The translations under genes were made by a program, and so were the position numbers. From the NCBI GenBank assembly GCA_002424495.1, contig DIKH01000031.1, positions 1 through 8,257 on the forward strand: a DNA stretch of 8,257 bases, written 5' to 3'. The notes beneath the pieces are model-generated. The model saw nothing but the letters and a program-made list of their open reading frames with translations, was not told the origin of the DNA and searched no databases. The DNA comes from Desulfobacteraceae bacterium UBA5623 (lineage in GTDB: Bacteria > Desulfobacterota > DSM-4660 > Desulfatiglandales > Desulfatiglandaceae). This document shows positions 1 through 6,293 of this stretch, piece by piece (the first letter of the stretch is position 1; each line of letters opens with the position of its first letter).

Positions 1-29
1 GCTGCTCTATCCACCTGAGCTACTGGCGC
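1..29 (-). tRNA. 5' part of a tRNA, probably tRNA-Arg (cut by window edge)
   Basis: Read on the minus strand from 29 downwards, the sequence begins with acceptor strand GCGCCAG, then TA, D-stem GCTC, a D-loop with GG, and GAGC. This is the standard 5' half of a bacterial tRNA. The anticodon lies outside the window. The GCGCC acceptor together with GGATAGAGCA is typical of bacterial arginine tRNAs, so Arg is the likely identity, but it rests on the 5' half only. It lies 17 nt downstream of tRNA-Gly on the same strand and is probably cotranscribed with it. Confidence 0.75.
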
Positions 30-46
30 AACCAAAGATAAAAGAA

Positions 47-119
47 AGCGGGAAACGGGACTTGAACCCGCGACAACCACGTTGGCAACGTGGGGCTCTA
101 CCAGCTGAGCTATTCCCGC
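47..119 (-). tRNA. tRNA-Gly, anticodon GCC
   Basis: A full cloverleaf can be drawn on the minus strand. The acceptor stem is GCGGGAA (119-113) with TTCCCGC (54-48), the D-stem is GCTC/GAGC, and the anticodon stem is CCACG/CGTGG around loop TTGCCAA. The anticodon GCC is complementary to 84-86. The T-arm is GCGGG-TTCAAGT-CCCGT. The discriminator base at 47 is U, as usual for bacterial tRNA-Gly. CCA is not encoded, so the 3' end must be added after transcription. It is transcribed from the promoter at 131-158 and is followed by the partial tRNA at the left edge. Confidence 0.97.
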
Positions 120-130
120 AAAACAATGTT

Positions 131-158
131 ATTCTACTAAGCGCTGAAAATTTGTCAA
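131..158 (-). promoter_or_regulatory. sigma70-type promoter of the tRNA-Gly / tRNA-Arg unit
   Basis: On the minus strand, TTGACA (158-153, consensus -35) is followed after 16 nt by TAGAAT (136-131, 5 of 6 to the -10 consensus). The predicted start is near 124-125, only about five bases before the mature 5' end of tRNA-Gly at 119. This fits a short-leader tRNA promoter and means the tRNAs need not depend on read-through from the lysine block. Confidence 0.75.
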
Positions 159-182
159 TAGAAAAGCAGGCCTTATTTCTTT

Positions 183-326
183 GGAGGCTGTCTGAGAATG
201 AGATATTTTTTCCGAGATCAAGAAAGATGAAAATTTTAACCGTAGGAATACATTATAGTATTTCGAGGATTAAAATTTTTGTCTGACGCTGAGATTGGGA
301 AAAATAGCCTTCCTAGGACAGCCTCC
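183..326. repeat. ERIC-like imperfect palindrome, copy 1
   Basis: The element is bounded by a perfect 10-bp inverted repeat, GGAGGCTGTC (183-192) and GACAGCCTCC (317-326). Inside, both halves stay largely complementary towards the centre: TATTTT blocks near each end, AAAATTTTAA (230-239) against TTAAAATTTT (270-279), and AATAC (247-251) against GTATT (258-262) around a 6-nt loop. Positions 197-250 match copy 2 (3536-3589) at 44 of 54 bases, and 292-309 match 3699-3716 at 17 of 18. It sits between the stop codon of the transglycosylase gene and the tRNA promoter. No T-tract follows it on the minus strand, so it is not a plain intrinsic terminator. I do not recognise a named family; enterobacterial ERIC elements are the nearest analogue in size, shape and intergenic position. 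Confidence 0.8.
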
Positions 327-913
327 TAGAAAGTTGTCCCGTTATACGCCCTGTAATAATCCATCACCCTCTTAATGAATGTGTGAGTTTCGGGAAATGG
401 CGGGATGCTGTTTCGTGATTCAACCTCTTGCGGACCGGCATTGTAAGCGGCGAGGGCAAGTGTCTTGTTATTATTAAAACGCTTCAGCAGCATGCTGATA
501 TACCTGGTGCCGCCGAATATGTTCTGCTTGGGGTCAAACGGGTCTTTGACATTCATGTCATCGGCTGTGTCCGGCATCAACTGCATCAGGCCCTGCGCCC
601 CTTTTTTGGATAACGCTCTATGGTCAAAGTTTGACTCTGCCTTTATGATCGCCTTGACAAGGTAACTGTCCACCTGGAAGAGTCTGGACACCTGACGAAT
701 GATGTCATCATATTTATTTGCCCACATGTTGTCATTGATCAGACATGCCCTGGACTTTTCGGATAAAAAAAGCTCGTAGTGCTTGTTGCTCTTGATATTG
801 CTGAAATGCCAGACGCCGTTTTTGTCAACATAGCGGTATATTTCTGCTGATGAAGATGTGCAAAAAAGCAGACAACAGGCAAGGCTTATGGCAAAAATGC
901 AGGTCCTATTCAT
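326..913 (-). CDS. secreted lytic murein transglycosylase (DUF4124 + SLT domain)
   Basis: This is predicted to be a periplasmic lytic transglycosylase that cleaves the MurNAc-GlcNAc bond of peptidoglycan. The 195-residue product starts with a signal peptide (about residues 1-23, hydrophobic core and SSSA before the cut). A DUF4124-like segment follows (YRYVDKNGVWHFSN, about 26-39), then an SLT family-1 domain (about 70-190). The usual SLT motifs are present: AESNF with the predicted catalytic Glu93, GLMQLMP at 108-114 and AAYNAGP at 155-161. The ATG lies 2 nt after the transaldolase stop, so it is translated from the same message, and no better start is available that keeps the signal peptide. 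It is the last gene of the block; its TAG stop touches the palindromic element. The gene fits functionally with meso-diaminopimelate supply for the wall, although its physiological target cannot be told from sequence. Confidence 0.9.
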   Translation of the reverse strand: MNRTCIFAISLACCLLFCTSSSAEIYRYVDKNGVWHFSNIKSNKHYELFLSEKSRACLINDNMWANKYDDIIRQVSRLFQVDSYLVKAIIKAESNFDHRALSKKGAQGLMQLMPDTADDMNVKDPFDPKQNIFGGTRYISMLLKRFNNNKTLALAAYNAGPQEVESRNSIPPFPETHTFIKRVMDYYRAYNGTTF

Positions 914-915
914 GG

Positions 916-1557
916 CTACCCAAGCTTTTTCCAGTCGGAAAGAAATTTGTTGAGCCCAATATCAGTCAAAGGATGTTTGATCAGTTGTTGAATGACATTG
1001 AATGGAATGGTGGCGATGTCCGCACCCATTAGGGCAGCGTCCAGCACATGGATGGGATTCCTGATGCTTGCCACAATTACCTCTGTTTCAAATCCATAAG
1101 AATCATAGATAGTTATAATTTGTTCGACCAGTTCCATGCCCACAGAGCTGATATCATCCAGCCTTCCGACAAAGGGGCTGACGTAGGTTGCCCCTGCCTT
1201 TGCGGCCATCAAGGCCTGTAAGGGAGAAAAACACAGGGTCAGGTTTGTTTTTATACCCTCTTTTGCAAGAATCCTGCTCGCCTTCAGGCCTTCTTCAATA
1301 AGCGGGATCTTGACAACTATGTTATCGGCAATTTCCGCCAATTCTTTTGATTCCCTGACCATGTTTTCTGCATCAATACTGACAACCTCGGCGCTGACCG
1401 GACCATCCACAAGGCCGCAGATTTCCCTGATAAGCCCTTTGAATTCCCTGCCTTCTTTGGCCACCAGGCTTGGATTGGTCGTCACTCCGTCAACCATCCC
1501 CAATTCAGTTGCCTTTCTGATCTCGTCAATGTTGGCGGTATCAATGAAAAATTTCAT
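916..1557 (-). CDS. tal: short-type transaldolase (TalC/FSA family)
   Basis: At 213 residues this has the length of the compact decameric TalC/FSA class, not the roughly 320-residue classical transaldolase. It opens with the family start MKFFIDTANIDEIRKA and carries GVTTNPSLVAKEG (about 24-36), the Schiff-base lysine in VVKIP (Lys83), TNLTLCFSPLQA (about 105-116) and YVSPFVGRLDD. Residue 57 is Glu (VSAEVVS). In this family Glu at that position is associated with transaldolase activity and Gln with fructose-6-phosphate aldolase, so transaldolase (pentose phosphate pathway, transfer of a dihydroxyacetone unit) is the better call. Its ATG overlaps the TGA of the YHS gene in an ATGA junction, and a strong GGGGAGG site precedes it, so translation is probably coupled. 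It is a cytoplasmic enzyme of central carbon metabolism with no evident link to the lysine genes. Confidence 0.92.
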   Translation of the reverse strand: MKFFIDTANIDEIRKATELGMVDGVTTNPSLVAKEGREFKGLIREICGLVDGPVSAEVVSIDAENMVRESKELAEIADNIVVKIPLIEEGLKASRILAKEGIKTNLTLCFSPLQALMAAKAGATYVSPFVGRLDDISSVGMELVEQIITIYDSYGFETEVIVASIRNPIHVLDAALMGADIATIPFNVIQQLIKHPLTDIGLNKFLSDWKKLG

Positions 1558-1817
1558 ATTCCTCCCCTTGCATGTATTTGTTTTTCAAACTTTTCATAGC
1601 ATGAGTCACTGCAAAAATAATACCACTTTCCGTCTATCTCCCTTTTTTTCGCTTCCCTTAGAGGGAAGTAGGTCTTACAAAAAGGGTCCTGAACCATTTC
1701 ATCAATTGTTTCATGGCTATTTTTCTTGCCTATGGTTTTTGAATTAGGGCCGAACAGCCAGCGCCCCACACGGTAGAGCAGGTAGAGAAGAAATATGAAT
1801 AGTAAAAAACGCAGCAT
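1554..1817 (-). CDS. small membrane-anchored YHS/TRASH-like metal-binding protein
   Basis: This 87-residue protein has one N-terminal membrane segment (about residues 1-16, LRFLLFIFLLYLLY), a basic linker, and a C-terminal YHS/TRASH-like module. In the module, DPFCKTYFPL (Cys47) is followed by a gap and then WYYFCSDSCYEKF (Cys69 and Cys73). The C...CxxxC pattern with aromatic residues is the hallmark of small treble-clef metal-binding modules in this group. A metal-sensing or metal-handling role is an inference; the partner and metal are unknown. The ATG directly follows the folK stop (TAA then ATG), and the AAGGAG within the last folK codons serves as ribosome binding site. Its stop overlaps the transaldolase start by 4 nt. 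The tight packing argues for a real, translated gene despite its size. Confidence 0.85.
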   Translation of the reverse strand: MLRFLLFIFLLYLLYRVGRWLFGPNSKTIGKKNSHETIDEMVQDPFCKTYFPLREAKKREIDGKWYYFCSDSCYEKFEKQIHARGGI

Positions 1818-2315
1818 TTACTTCTCCTTGATAGGGATTACTGACTGATCGTCATCACGCAGGCCTGCCAGTAATTCTGTCATGGTTTGATCTAAGACAG
1901 GATGAATAAAATCAGGCGCAATCTGCACAAGAGGAACCAGGACAAACCTCCTCAGATGCATGAGGGGGTGTGGTATTATAAGCGCCTCTTCATCCATTGT
2001 ATCCCGTCCGAACAAAAGAATATCCAGGTCAATGATTCTTGGATCCCACTTTTTGATTCTTACCCTGCCCAAGTCCTTTTCAATGGAGAGCAGGCTCTCC
2101 AACAACTGATGGGCCGAGATCTCTGTTGAGATTGAAATGACACCGTTTACATACCAGTCATGACCATCCACACCAACAGGGGCGGTACGAAAAAGGCCGG
2201 ATCTAGCCGTGACCATGCACCCTGGAATACCGTCAATCAGCTCAATGGCCTTCAGGCAGTTTGAAAGCTTGTCTCCAAGGTTTGAACCTATTGCGATGTA
2301 AGCTGTCCGGGTCAT
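1818..2315 (-). CDS. folK: 2-amino-4-hydroxy-6-hydroxymethyldihydropteridine pyrophosphokinase (HPPK)
   Basis: FolK transfers pyrophosphate from ATP to 6-hydroxymethyl-7,8-dihydropterin in folate synthesis. The 165-residue product has the single-domain HPPK length and its motifs in order: AYIAIGSNLGD (5-15), SGLFRTAPVG (39-48), WYVNGV (54-59) and the signature GRVRIKKWDPRIIDLDIL (83-100), in which Asp96 and Asp98 are the expected magnesium ligands. IPHPLMHLRRFVLVPL (114-129) follows. The start at 2315 gives the usual short lead before YIAIGSN and lies 18 nt after the dapL stop. Its ribosome binding site is poor, so it may depend on coupling to dapL. No folP or folB lies in the window. Confidence 0.95.
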   Translation of the reverse strand: MTRTAYIAIGSNLGDKLSNCLKAIELIDGIPGCMVTARSGLFRTAPVGVDGHDWYVNGVISISTEISAHQLLESLLSIEKDLGRVRIKKWDPRIIDLDILLFGRDTMDEEALIIPHPLMHLRRFVLVPLVQIAPDFIHPVLDQTMTELLAGLRDDDQSVIPIKEK

Positions 2316-2333
2316 ATGAAAAGGCCAGTCTTG

Positions 2334-3503
2334 CTAAAAACCGATCTTTTTAAGCCTCTCTACCGCCTCATTAAGTCTCTGTCTTGTCTGCGTAAGTGCG
2401 ATCCGGAAATAACCCTCTCCAGGGTCGCCGAATCCGTTTCCCGGTGTAACTACAAGCCCGGCTTCATCCAGCAAACGGGTCGCCACCTTGGCGGATGTAT
2501 AACCTTTTGGGACCTTGATCCACAGATAAAATGTCGCCTTTGGTGATTCCACCTCCAGGCCTGCGTCATTAAGACCCCTTACCATCAGGTCTCTGCGTTC
2601 TTGATATACACCTATCATATCTTTGACACAGGACTGCTCCCCGCGCAGGGCTGCAACGCCCGCCATCTGTACTGCCTCGAACACACCTGAATCAATGTTG
2701 CTCTTGATTGAGCCCAGGCCTTCGATGGCCTTGCTGTTGCCAACGGCAAAACCGATGCGCCATCCGGTCATGTTATAGGTCTTTGAAAGCGAGTGAAATT
2801 CCATCCCCACATCTTTTGCCCCCGCCACTTCAAGGAAGCTTGGAGGACGGTAGCCGTCAAATGCCATTTCCGTATAGGCCGCATCGTGGCAGACAATAAT
2901 ACCATTTTTTTCTGCAAACTCCACGACTTTCTTGAAAAAAGATGGCTCGGCCACAGCGGCGGTGGGGTTATTGGGATAGTTGATAAACATCATCTTGGCG
3001 CGTTTTGCAATATCGGCCGGTATCGCGTCGAGATCGGGCAAGAAGCGGTTTTTGCTCACAAGGGGCATGAAATAGGATTTGCCTCCGGCAAAAAGTGTGG
3101 CGATATTATAGACCGGATATGCAGGTGTGGGCACCAGTGCAATATCACCGGGATTGATAAATGCCAGTGGAAAATGTGCTATCCCCTCTTTGCTCCCAAT
3201 GAGTGAAACCACCTCAGTATCAGGATTGAGTTTTACGCCAAACCTCTCTCCATACCATTGGGCCACCGCCTCCTTGAATGTATTCATCCCGGAATAGGAG
3301 GGATAGCGATGGTGGGCGGGATTATCCACAGCCTTTTTCAGGGCATCAATAATATGAGTTGGCGTTGGGATGTCAGGGTCTCCTACGCCCAGATCAATGA
3401 TATCCACACCACGCGCCTTTACCTCTGCCTTTTTCCGGTCAATTTCCTTAAACAGATATGGCGGGAGTATTTTTAGCCTTGCCGCCTTTTCAAAATCCAC
3501 CAT
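2334..3503 (-). CDS. dapL: LL-diaminopimelate aminotransferase
   Basis: DapL converts tetrahydrodipicolinate plus glutamate directly to LL-diaminopimelate, bypassing the DapD/DapC/DapE steps. The 389-residue fold-type I PLP enzyme begins FEKAARLKILPPYLF and carries the DapL-like DLGVGDPDIPTP (37-48), YPSYSGM (67-73), NYPNNPT (175-181), CHDAAY with Asp207 and Tyr210 for PLP, and SLSKTYNMTGWRIGF with Schiff-base Lys241 and Arg249. The frame stays open upstream to 3560, but that stretch lies in the palindromic element and has no family similarity. The ATG at 3503, with GAGGT 7 nt upstream, is the right start. The dapB/dapA/dapF/lysA neighbours and the lack of dapD or dapE nearby support DapL over a generic aspartate-family aminotransferase. 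Confidence 0.93.
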   Translation of the reverse strand: MVDFEKAARLKILPPYLFKEIDRKKAEVKARGVDIIDLGVGDPDIPTPTHIIDALKKAVDNPAHHRYPSYSGMNTFKEAVAQWYGERFGVKLNPDTEVVSLIGSKEGIAHFPLAFINPGDIALVPTPAYPVYNIATLFAGGKSYFMPLVSKNRFLPDLDAIPADIAKRAKMMFINYPNNPTAAVAEPSFFKKVVEFAEKNGIIVCHDAAYTEMAFDGYRPPSFLEVAGAKDVGMEFHSLSKTYNMTGWRIGFAVGNSKAIEGLGSIKSNIDSGVFEAVQMAGVAALRGEQSCVKDMIGVYQERRDLMVRGLNDAGLEVESPKATFYLWIKVPKGYTSAKVATRLLDEAGLVVTPGNGFGDPGEGYFRIALTQTRQRLNEAVERLKKIGF

Positions 3504-3510
3504 AACAATA

Positions 3511-3516
3511 ACCTCT
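3511..3516 (-). promoter_or_regulatory. ribosome binding site that fixes the dapL start
   Basis: On the minus strand AGAGGT precedes the ATG at 3503 by 7 nt. It lies just inside the edge of the palindromic element, whose arm starts 5 nt further upstream, so folding of the element in the mRNA could affect access to this site. Confidence 0.75.
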
Positions 3517-3520
3517 TTTT

Positions 3521-3734
3521 TAGTGTCCATCCAGAAATGAGATATTTTGTCCGAAGTCAAGGCATGCGAAGATTTTAACCGCAGGAATAAATAACGAATG
3601 ATTAATTTTAACTGTTGAATTTTTAATTAAAATCGGATTCTTCCCTTAATTCACAATTAAAAATTAACAACTCAAAATTGGACCTTGGTATAACACAAAG
3701 ATTGGGCAAAATAGCCATCTCTGGATGGACACTA
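3521..3734. repeat. ERIC-like palindromic element, copy 2, with perfect 14-bp ends
   Basis: The ends are a perfect 14-bp inverted repeat, TAGTGTCCATCCAG (3521-3534) and CTGGATGGACACTA (3721-3734). Inside the arms, 3536-3589 match copy 1 (197-250) at 44 of 54 bases and 3699-3716 match 292-309 at 17 of 18. The outer arms differ from copy 1 apart from a short TGTC/GACA core. The centre does not match copy 1 and holds another AT-rich inverted repeat (3604-3679). The element fills nearly the whole dapB-dapL gap, and its right arm supplies the TAG stop of dapB (3732-3734). No T-tract follows on the minus strand. No convincing promoter for dapL is seen inside it. Confidence 0.82.
3604..3679. repeat. 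AT-rich inverted repeat in the core of element copy 2
   Basis: Two 25-nt arms, 3604-3628 and 3655-3679, pair at 20 of 25 positions around a 26-nt spacer. The outer AATTTT/AAAATT and inner AATTTTTAATT/AATTAAAAATT blocks are exact. Copy 1 has nothing comparable at this place, so this looks like a replacement of, or an insertion into, the original core. Confidence 0.65.
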
Positions 3735-4535
3735 TTTAAGCCCCAGGACATCCTGCATATCATACAGGCCTTGCGGTTGGCCCATTACCCATATGGCAGC
3801 CTTGACAGCTCCACGGGCAAAGTTATCCCGGTTGTGTGCCCGGTGTATTAATTCAAGCCTCTCGCCAATGCCTGCGAACATTACAGTGTGTTCACCAGTA
3901 ATATCGCCTGCCCGCCATGTCTGAATGCCGATCTCATCATCGGTCCTTTCCCCGATGATTCCCTTTCGCTCGTAAATGCCGACCCTGTCAAGGTCTCTGC
4001 CGACAGTATCCGCCAGCACCTGCGCAAGACGCATGGCTGTGCCGCTTGGGGCGTCCTTTTTTAGACGGTGATGGACCTCAAGGATCTCCATGTCATAGTC
4101 TTTGCCAAGGATTTTTGCCATCTCCTGGGCGATCTTAAACATCACGTTTACTCCAACGCTCATGTTGGGGGCTAACACACACCTTGTTTTTCGGGCAAGC
4201 TCCATAACATCTTTTAGAATATCTCCTGTTATGCCAGTGGTGCCTATAACCACTGCAAGACCACGTGGGGAGGCCAGGGCCATGTTTTCAAGGGTCGCCT
4301 GAGGTGTGGTGAAATCAATCAACACATCTCCCTGGTCAATGACATCTGCAAGTGATCCTGCAATCCTGACACCCATCTCTCCAATGCCTGCCGTAAGCCC
4401 TGCGTCTTCATTCACGCTTGGATGGTCAGGTCTTTCAAAGGCCCCTGACAGGGTTATCTCCGTATTTTTGTGGATCATATCAATGATCCTCTTGCCCATA
4501 CGACCGGCTGCACCTGCTACAATTGCCTTTATCAC
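3732..4535 (-). CDS. dapB: 4-hydroxy-tetrahydrodipicolinate reductase
   Basis: DapB reduces hydroxy-tetrahydrodipicolinate with NAD(P)H to tetrahydrodipicolinate, the substrate of DapL. The 267 residues match the family length. The N-terminal Rossmann fold shows VAGAAGRMG (dinucleotide loop, Gly8-Gly14), DFTTP (74-78) and GTTG (98-101). The catalytic signature is EVHHRLKKDAPSGTA (153-167), with His155/His156 and Lys160. The start is GTG at 4535, preceded by GGGAGG at 5 nt spacing, with 30 nt to the dapA stop. The TAG stop lies in the outer arm of the palindromic element, which separates dapB from dapL by 228 nt, by far the widest gap in the block. Confidence 0.96.
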   Translation of the reverse strand: MIKAIVAGAAGRMGKRIIDMIHKNTEITLSGAFERPDHPSVNEDAGLTAGIGEMGVRIAGSLADVIDQGDVLIDFTTPQATLENMALASPRGLAVVIGTTGITGDILKDVMELARKTRCVLAPNMSVGVNVMFKIAQEMAKILGKDYDMEILEVHHRLKKDAPSGTAMRLAQVLADTVGRDLDRVGIYERKGIIGERTDDEIGIQTWRAGDITGEHTVMFAGIGERLELIHRAHNRDNFARGAVKAAIWVMGQPQGLYDMQDVLGLK

Positions 4536-4565
4536 GTTAGCCTCCCAAACAAGATGAAGATGTCT

Positions 4566-5438
4566 TTATAATAGGCCATAATCTCGCAACGCCTTTTTCA
4601 GTCTTTCAATATTGGCCTCCGCCATCGGGACCAGGGGCAGCCTGAACTCGCCCTGTATCTTTTTCATAAGGGCAAGGGCGGTCTTTACCGGAATCGGGTT
4701 TGTCTCATAAAACATCGCCTGACACAGGGGTAGGAGTTTGAAAAAAATCTCCCTGGCCTTATCAATATCCCCGTTTTCCCAGGCGGCAAGCATATCAGCA
4801 GTATCTTTGGGCACGACATTTGCGACAACTGAAATAACCCCTTTTCCGCCGATTGAAAGTATAGGAAGAGTCAGGTTGTCATCACCTGAAAGCAGGGTGA
4901 TCTTGTCCCCTGCGAGTCTGATTATCTCGGCCATCTGTCCAAGATCCCCTGACGCCTCTTTTATTGCAACCACCTCCGGCAGTTCCGCAAGTCTTGCCAC
5001 GGTCTGCGGCAGCATATTGACACTGGTCCTCCCGGGGACGTTATAGAGTACCTGGGGAAGGGCGACTGCCTGGGCAATTGCCTTGAAGTGCTGGTAAAGG
5101 CCTTCCTGGGTAGGCTTGTTATAATATGGCGTCACCTGCAAGGAGGCGTCGGCGCCGGCCTTTTTTGCATGCCTGGTAAGCTCAATGGCCTCGCTTGTGC
5201 TGTTTCCTCCTGTCCCGGCGATGACAGGGACCCTCTTGTTGACCGCCTCAATTGCCACGTCGATAACCCTGTTGTGCTCTTCAATGTCCAGGGTGGCCGA
5301 TTCGCCTGTGGTGCCGCATGGCACAATGGCGCTCGTGCCGTTTTGGATCTGGAATTCTATCAATTGGCGATAGGCCTCCTCGTCTAATTTGCCTCCCTTA
5401 AACGGGGTTACTATTGCAACAATGGATCCTTTAAACAT
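4566..5438 (-). CDS. dapA: 4-hydroxy-tetrahydrodipicolinate synthase
   Basis: DapA condenses pyruvate with aspartate semialdehyde, the committed step to diaminopimelate and lysine. The 290-residue TIM barrel has GSIVAIVTPF (4-13), PCGTTGESATL (40-50, Thr43 and Thr44 of the proton relay), TPYYNKPTQEGLYQHF (103-118), LYNVPGRT (131-138, Tyr132 and Arg137) and the Schiff-base lysine in VAIKEASGD (Lys160). All key residues are present, so an active enzyme is expected. AAGGAG lies 8 nt before the ATG, and the dapF stop is 20 nt upstream. Many bacterial DapA enzymes are feedback-inhibited by lysine, but the sequence alone does not settle this here. Confidence 0.97.
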   Translation of the reverse strand: MFKGSIVAIVTPFKGGKLDEEAYRQLIEFQIQNGTSAIVPCGTTGESATLDIEEHNRVIDVAIEAVNKRVPVIAGTGGNSTSEAIELTRHAKKAGADASLQVTPYYNKPTQEGLYQHFKAIAQAVALPQVLYNVPGRTSVNMLPQTVARLAELPEVVAIKEASGDLGQMAEIIRLAGDKITLLSGDDNLTLPILSIGGKGVISVVANVVPKDTADMLAAWENGDIDKAREIFFKLLPLCQAMFYETNPIPVKTALALMKKIQGEFRLPLVPMAEANIERLKKALRDYGLL

Positions 5439-5458
5439 GATAGATTCTCCTTTTAATT

Positions 5459-6283
5459 CTATAATGCCTCACTGTTGAGTTTGGCCAGGTAAATGACTGA
5501 CGTATTGCCTTCAAGCTCCACATACTCAAATGAGTCGCCGTCTTTCTTAAAATGGATGATCAGTTCTTCCCCGGACCTGGTCCTGACTCTGACGGGTGAG
5601 CCTTTGATCAGGCCACGAACAGCGGCCATCAGGGCGCAGGCAATGGAGCCTGTGCCGCATGCCAGAGTCTCATCTTCTACACCCCTCTCATAGGTCCTGA
5701 TCTCTAAGCTGTCAGGCCCTGTCACCCTCATAAAATTTGCGTTTGTGCCGTTAGGTGCGAAATAAGAATTATAGCGGATAGATCTGCCCTGCTCATAAAC
5801 CGGGTGGTTGTCAAGATCTTCAACCTGCACCACCACATGGGGAACCCCTGTATTGATAAAATCCACAGACTTCCACTTGCCGGAATTTTCCAATTCAATA
5901 TTCAACGACAGCCCGGCGGGCCTGGGCATAAGGACCTTTACAACCCGGTCATTTACTTCCGCAGATACCGGGCCAGCCATGGTCTCAAAGGTCATTTTTG
6001 GACCGGCGATCCCAGTAAGAAATGCGAAACGCGAAACGCATCTGCCGCCGTTTCCGCACATCTCCACCTCTGATCCGTCCGCATTGAAAAACCGCCAGCC
6101 AAAATCATATTTATCGGATTTTACGACAAAGATAACGCCATCGGCACCTACAGACTCCCTGCGCCTGCATACCCTTTCAACAAGCCTGCGCATGTCTTCA
6201 TCCCTGACCTTGCCATCTCTGTTGTCTATAAGGATAAAGTCGTTGCCGCTTCCGCTCATCTTCCAGAATTCGATCGGTTCCAT
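5459..6283 (-). CDS. dapF: diaminopimelate epimerase
   Basis: DapF interconverts LL- and meso-diaminopimelate by a two-base mechanism without a cofactor. With the start at 6283 the product is 274 residues, the usual size. It begins in the family manner, EFWKMSGSGNDF, and carries GADGV (46-50), FFNADGSEVEMCGNGGRC with catalytic Cys76, and LACGTGSIAC with catalytic Cys209. The frame is open upstream to 6346 (21 more residues), but that extension would overlap lysA by 53 nt and lies outside the conserved start, so the ATG 10 nt after the lysA stop is preferred, although its ribosome binding site is weak. It sits directly between lysA and dapA, supplying the shared substrate for wall synthesis and LysA. 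Confidence 0.95.
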   Translation of the reverse strand: MEPIEFWKMSGSGNDFILIDNRDGKVRDEDMRRLVERVCRRRESVGADGVIFVVKSDKYDFGWRFFNADGSEVEMCGNGGRCVSRFAFLTGIAGPKMTFETMAGPVSAEVNDRVVKVLMPRPAGLSLNIELENSGKWKSVDFINTGVPHVVVQVEDLDNHPVYEQGRSIRYNSYFAPNGTNANFMRVTGPDSLEIRTYERGVEDETLACGTGSIACALMAAVRGLIKGSPVRVRTRSGEELIIHFKKDGDSFEYVELEGNTSVIYLAKLNSEAL

Positions 6284-6293
6284 TGCTTCGCCG

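Noticed and set aside
183..326. Simple Rho-independent terminator for the block
   Set aside because: The palindrome is far longer than a terminator stem and no T-tract follows it on the minus strand (it continues as AAAGAAATAAGG).
3504..3560. Upstream extension of dapL by 19 codons
   Set aside because: The extension runs through the palindromic element and the ribosome binding site, and the family start is matched by the ATG at 3503.
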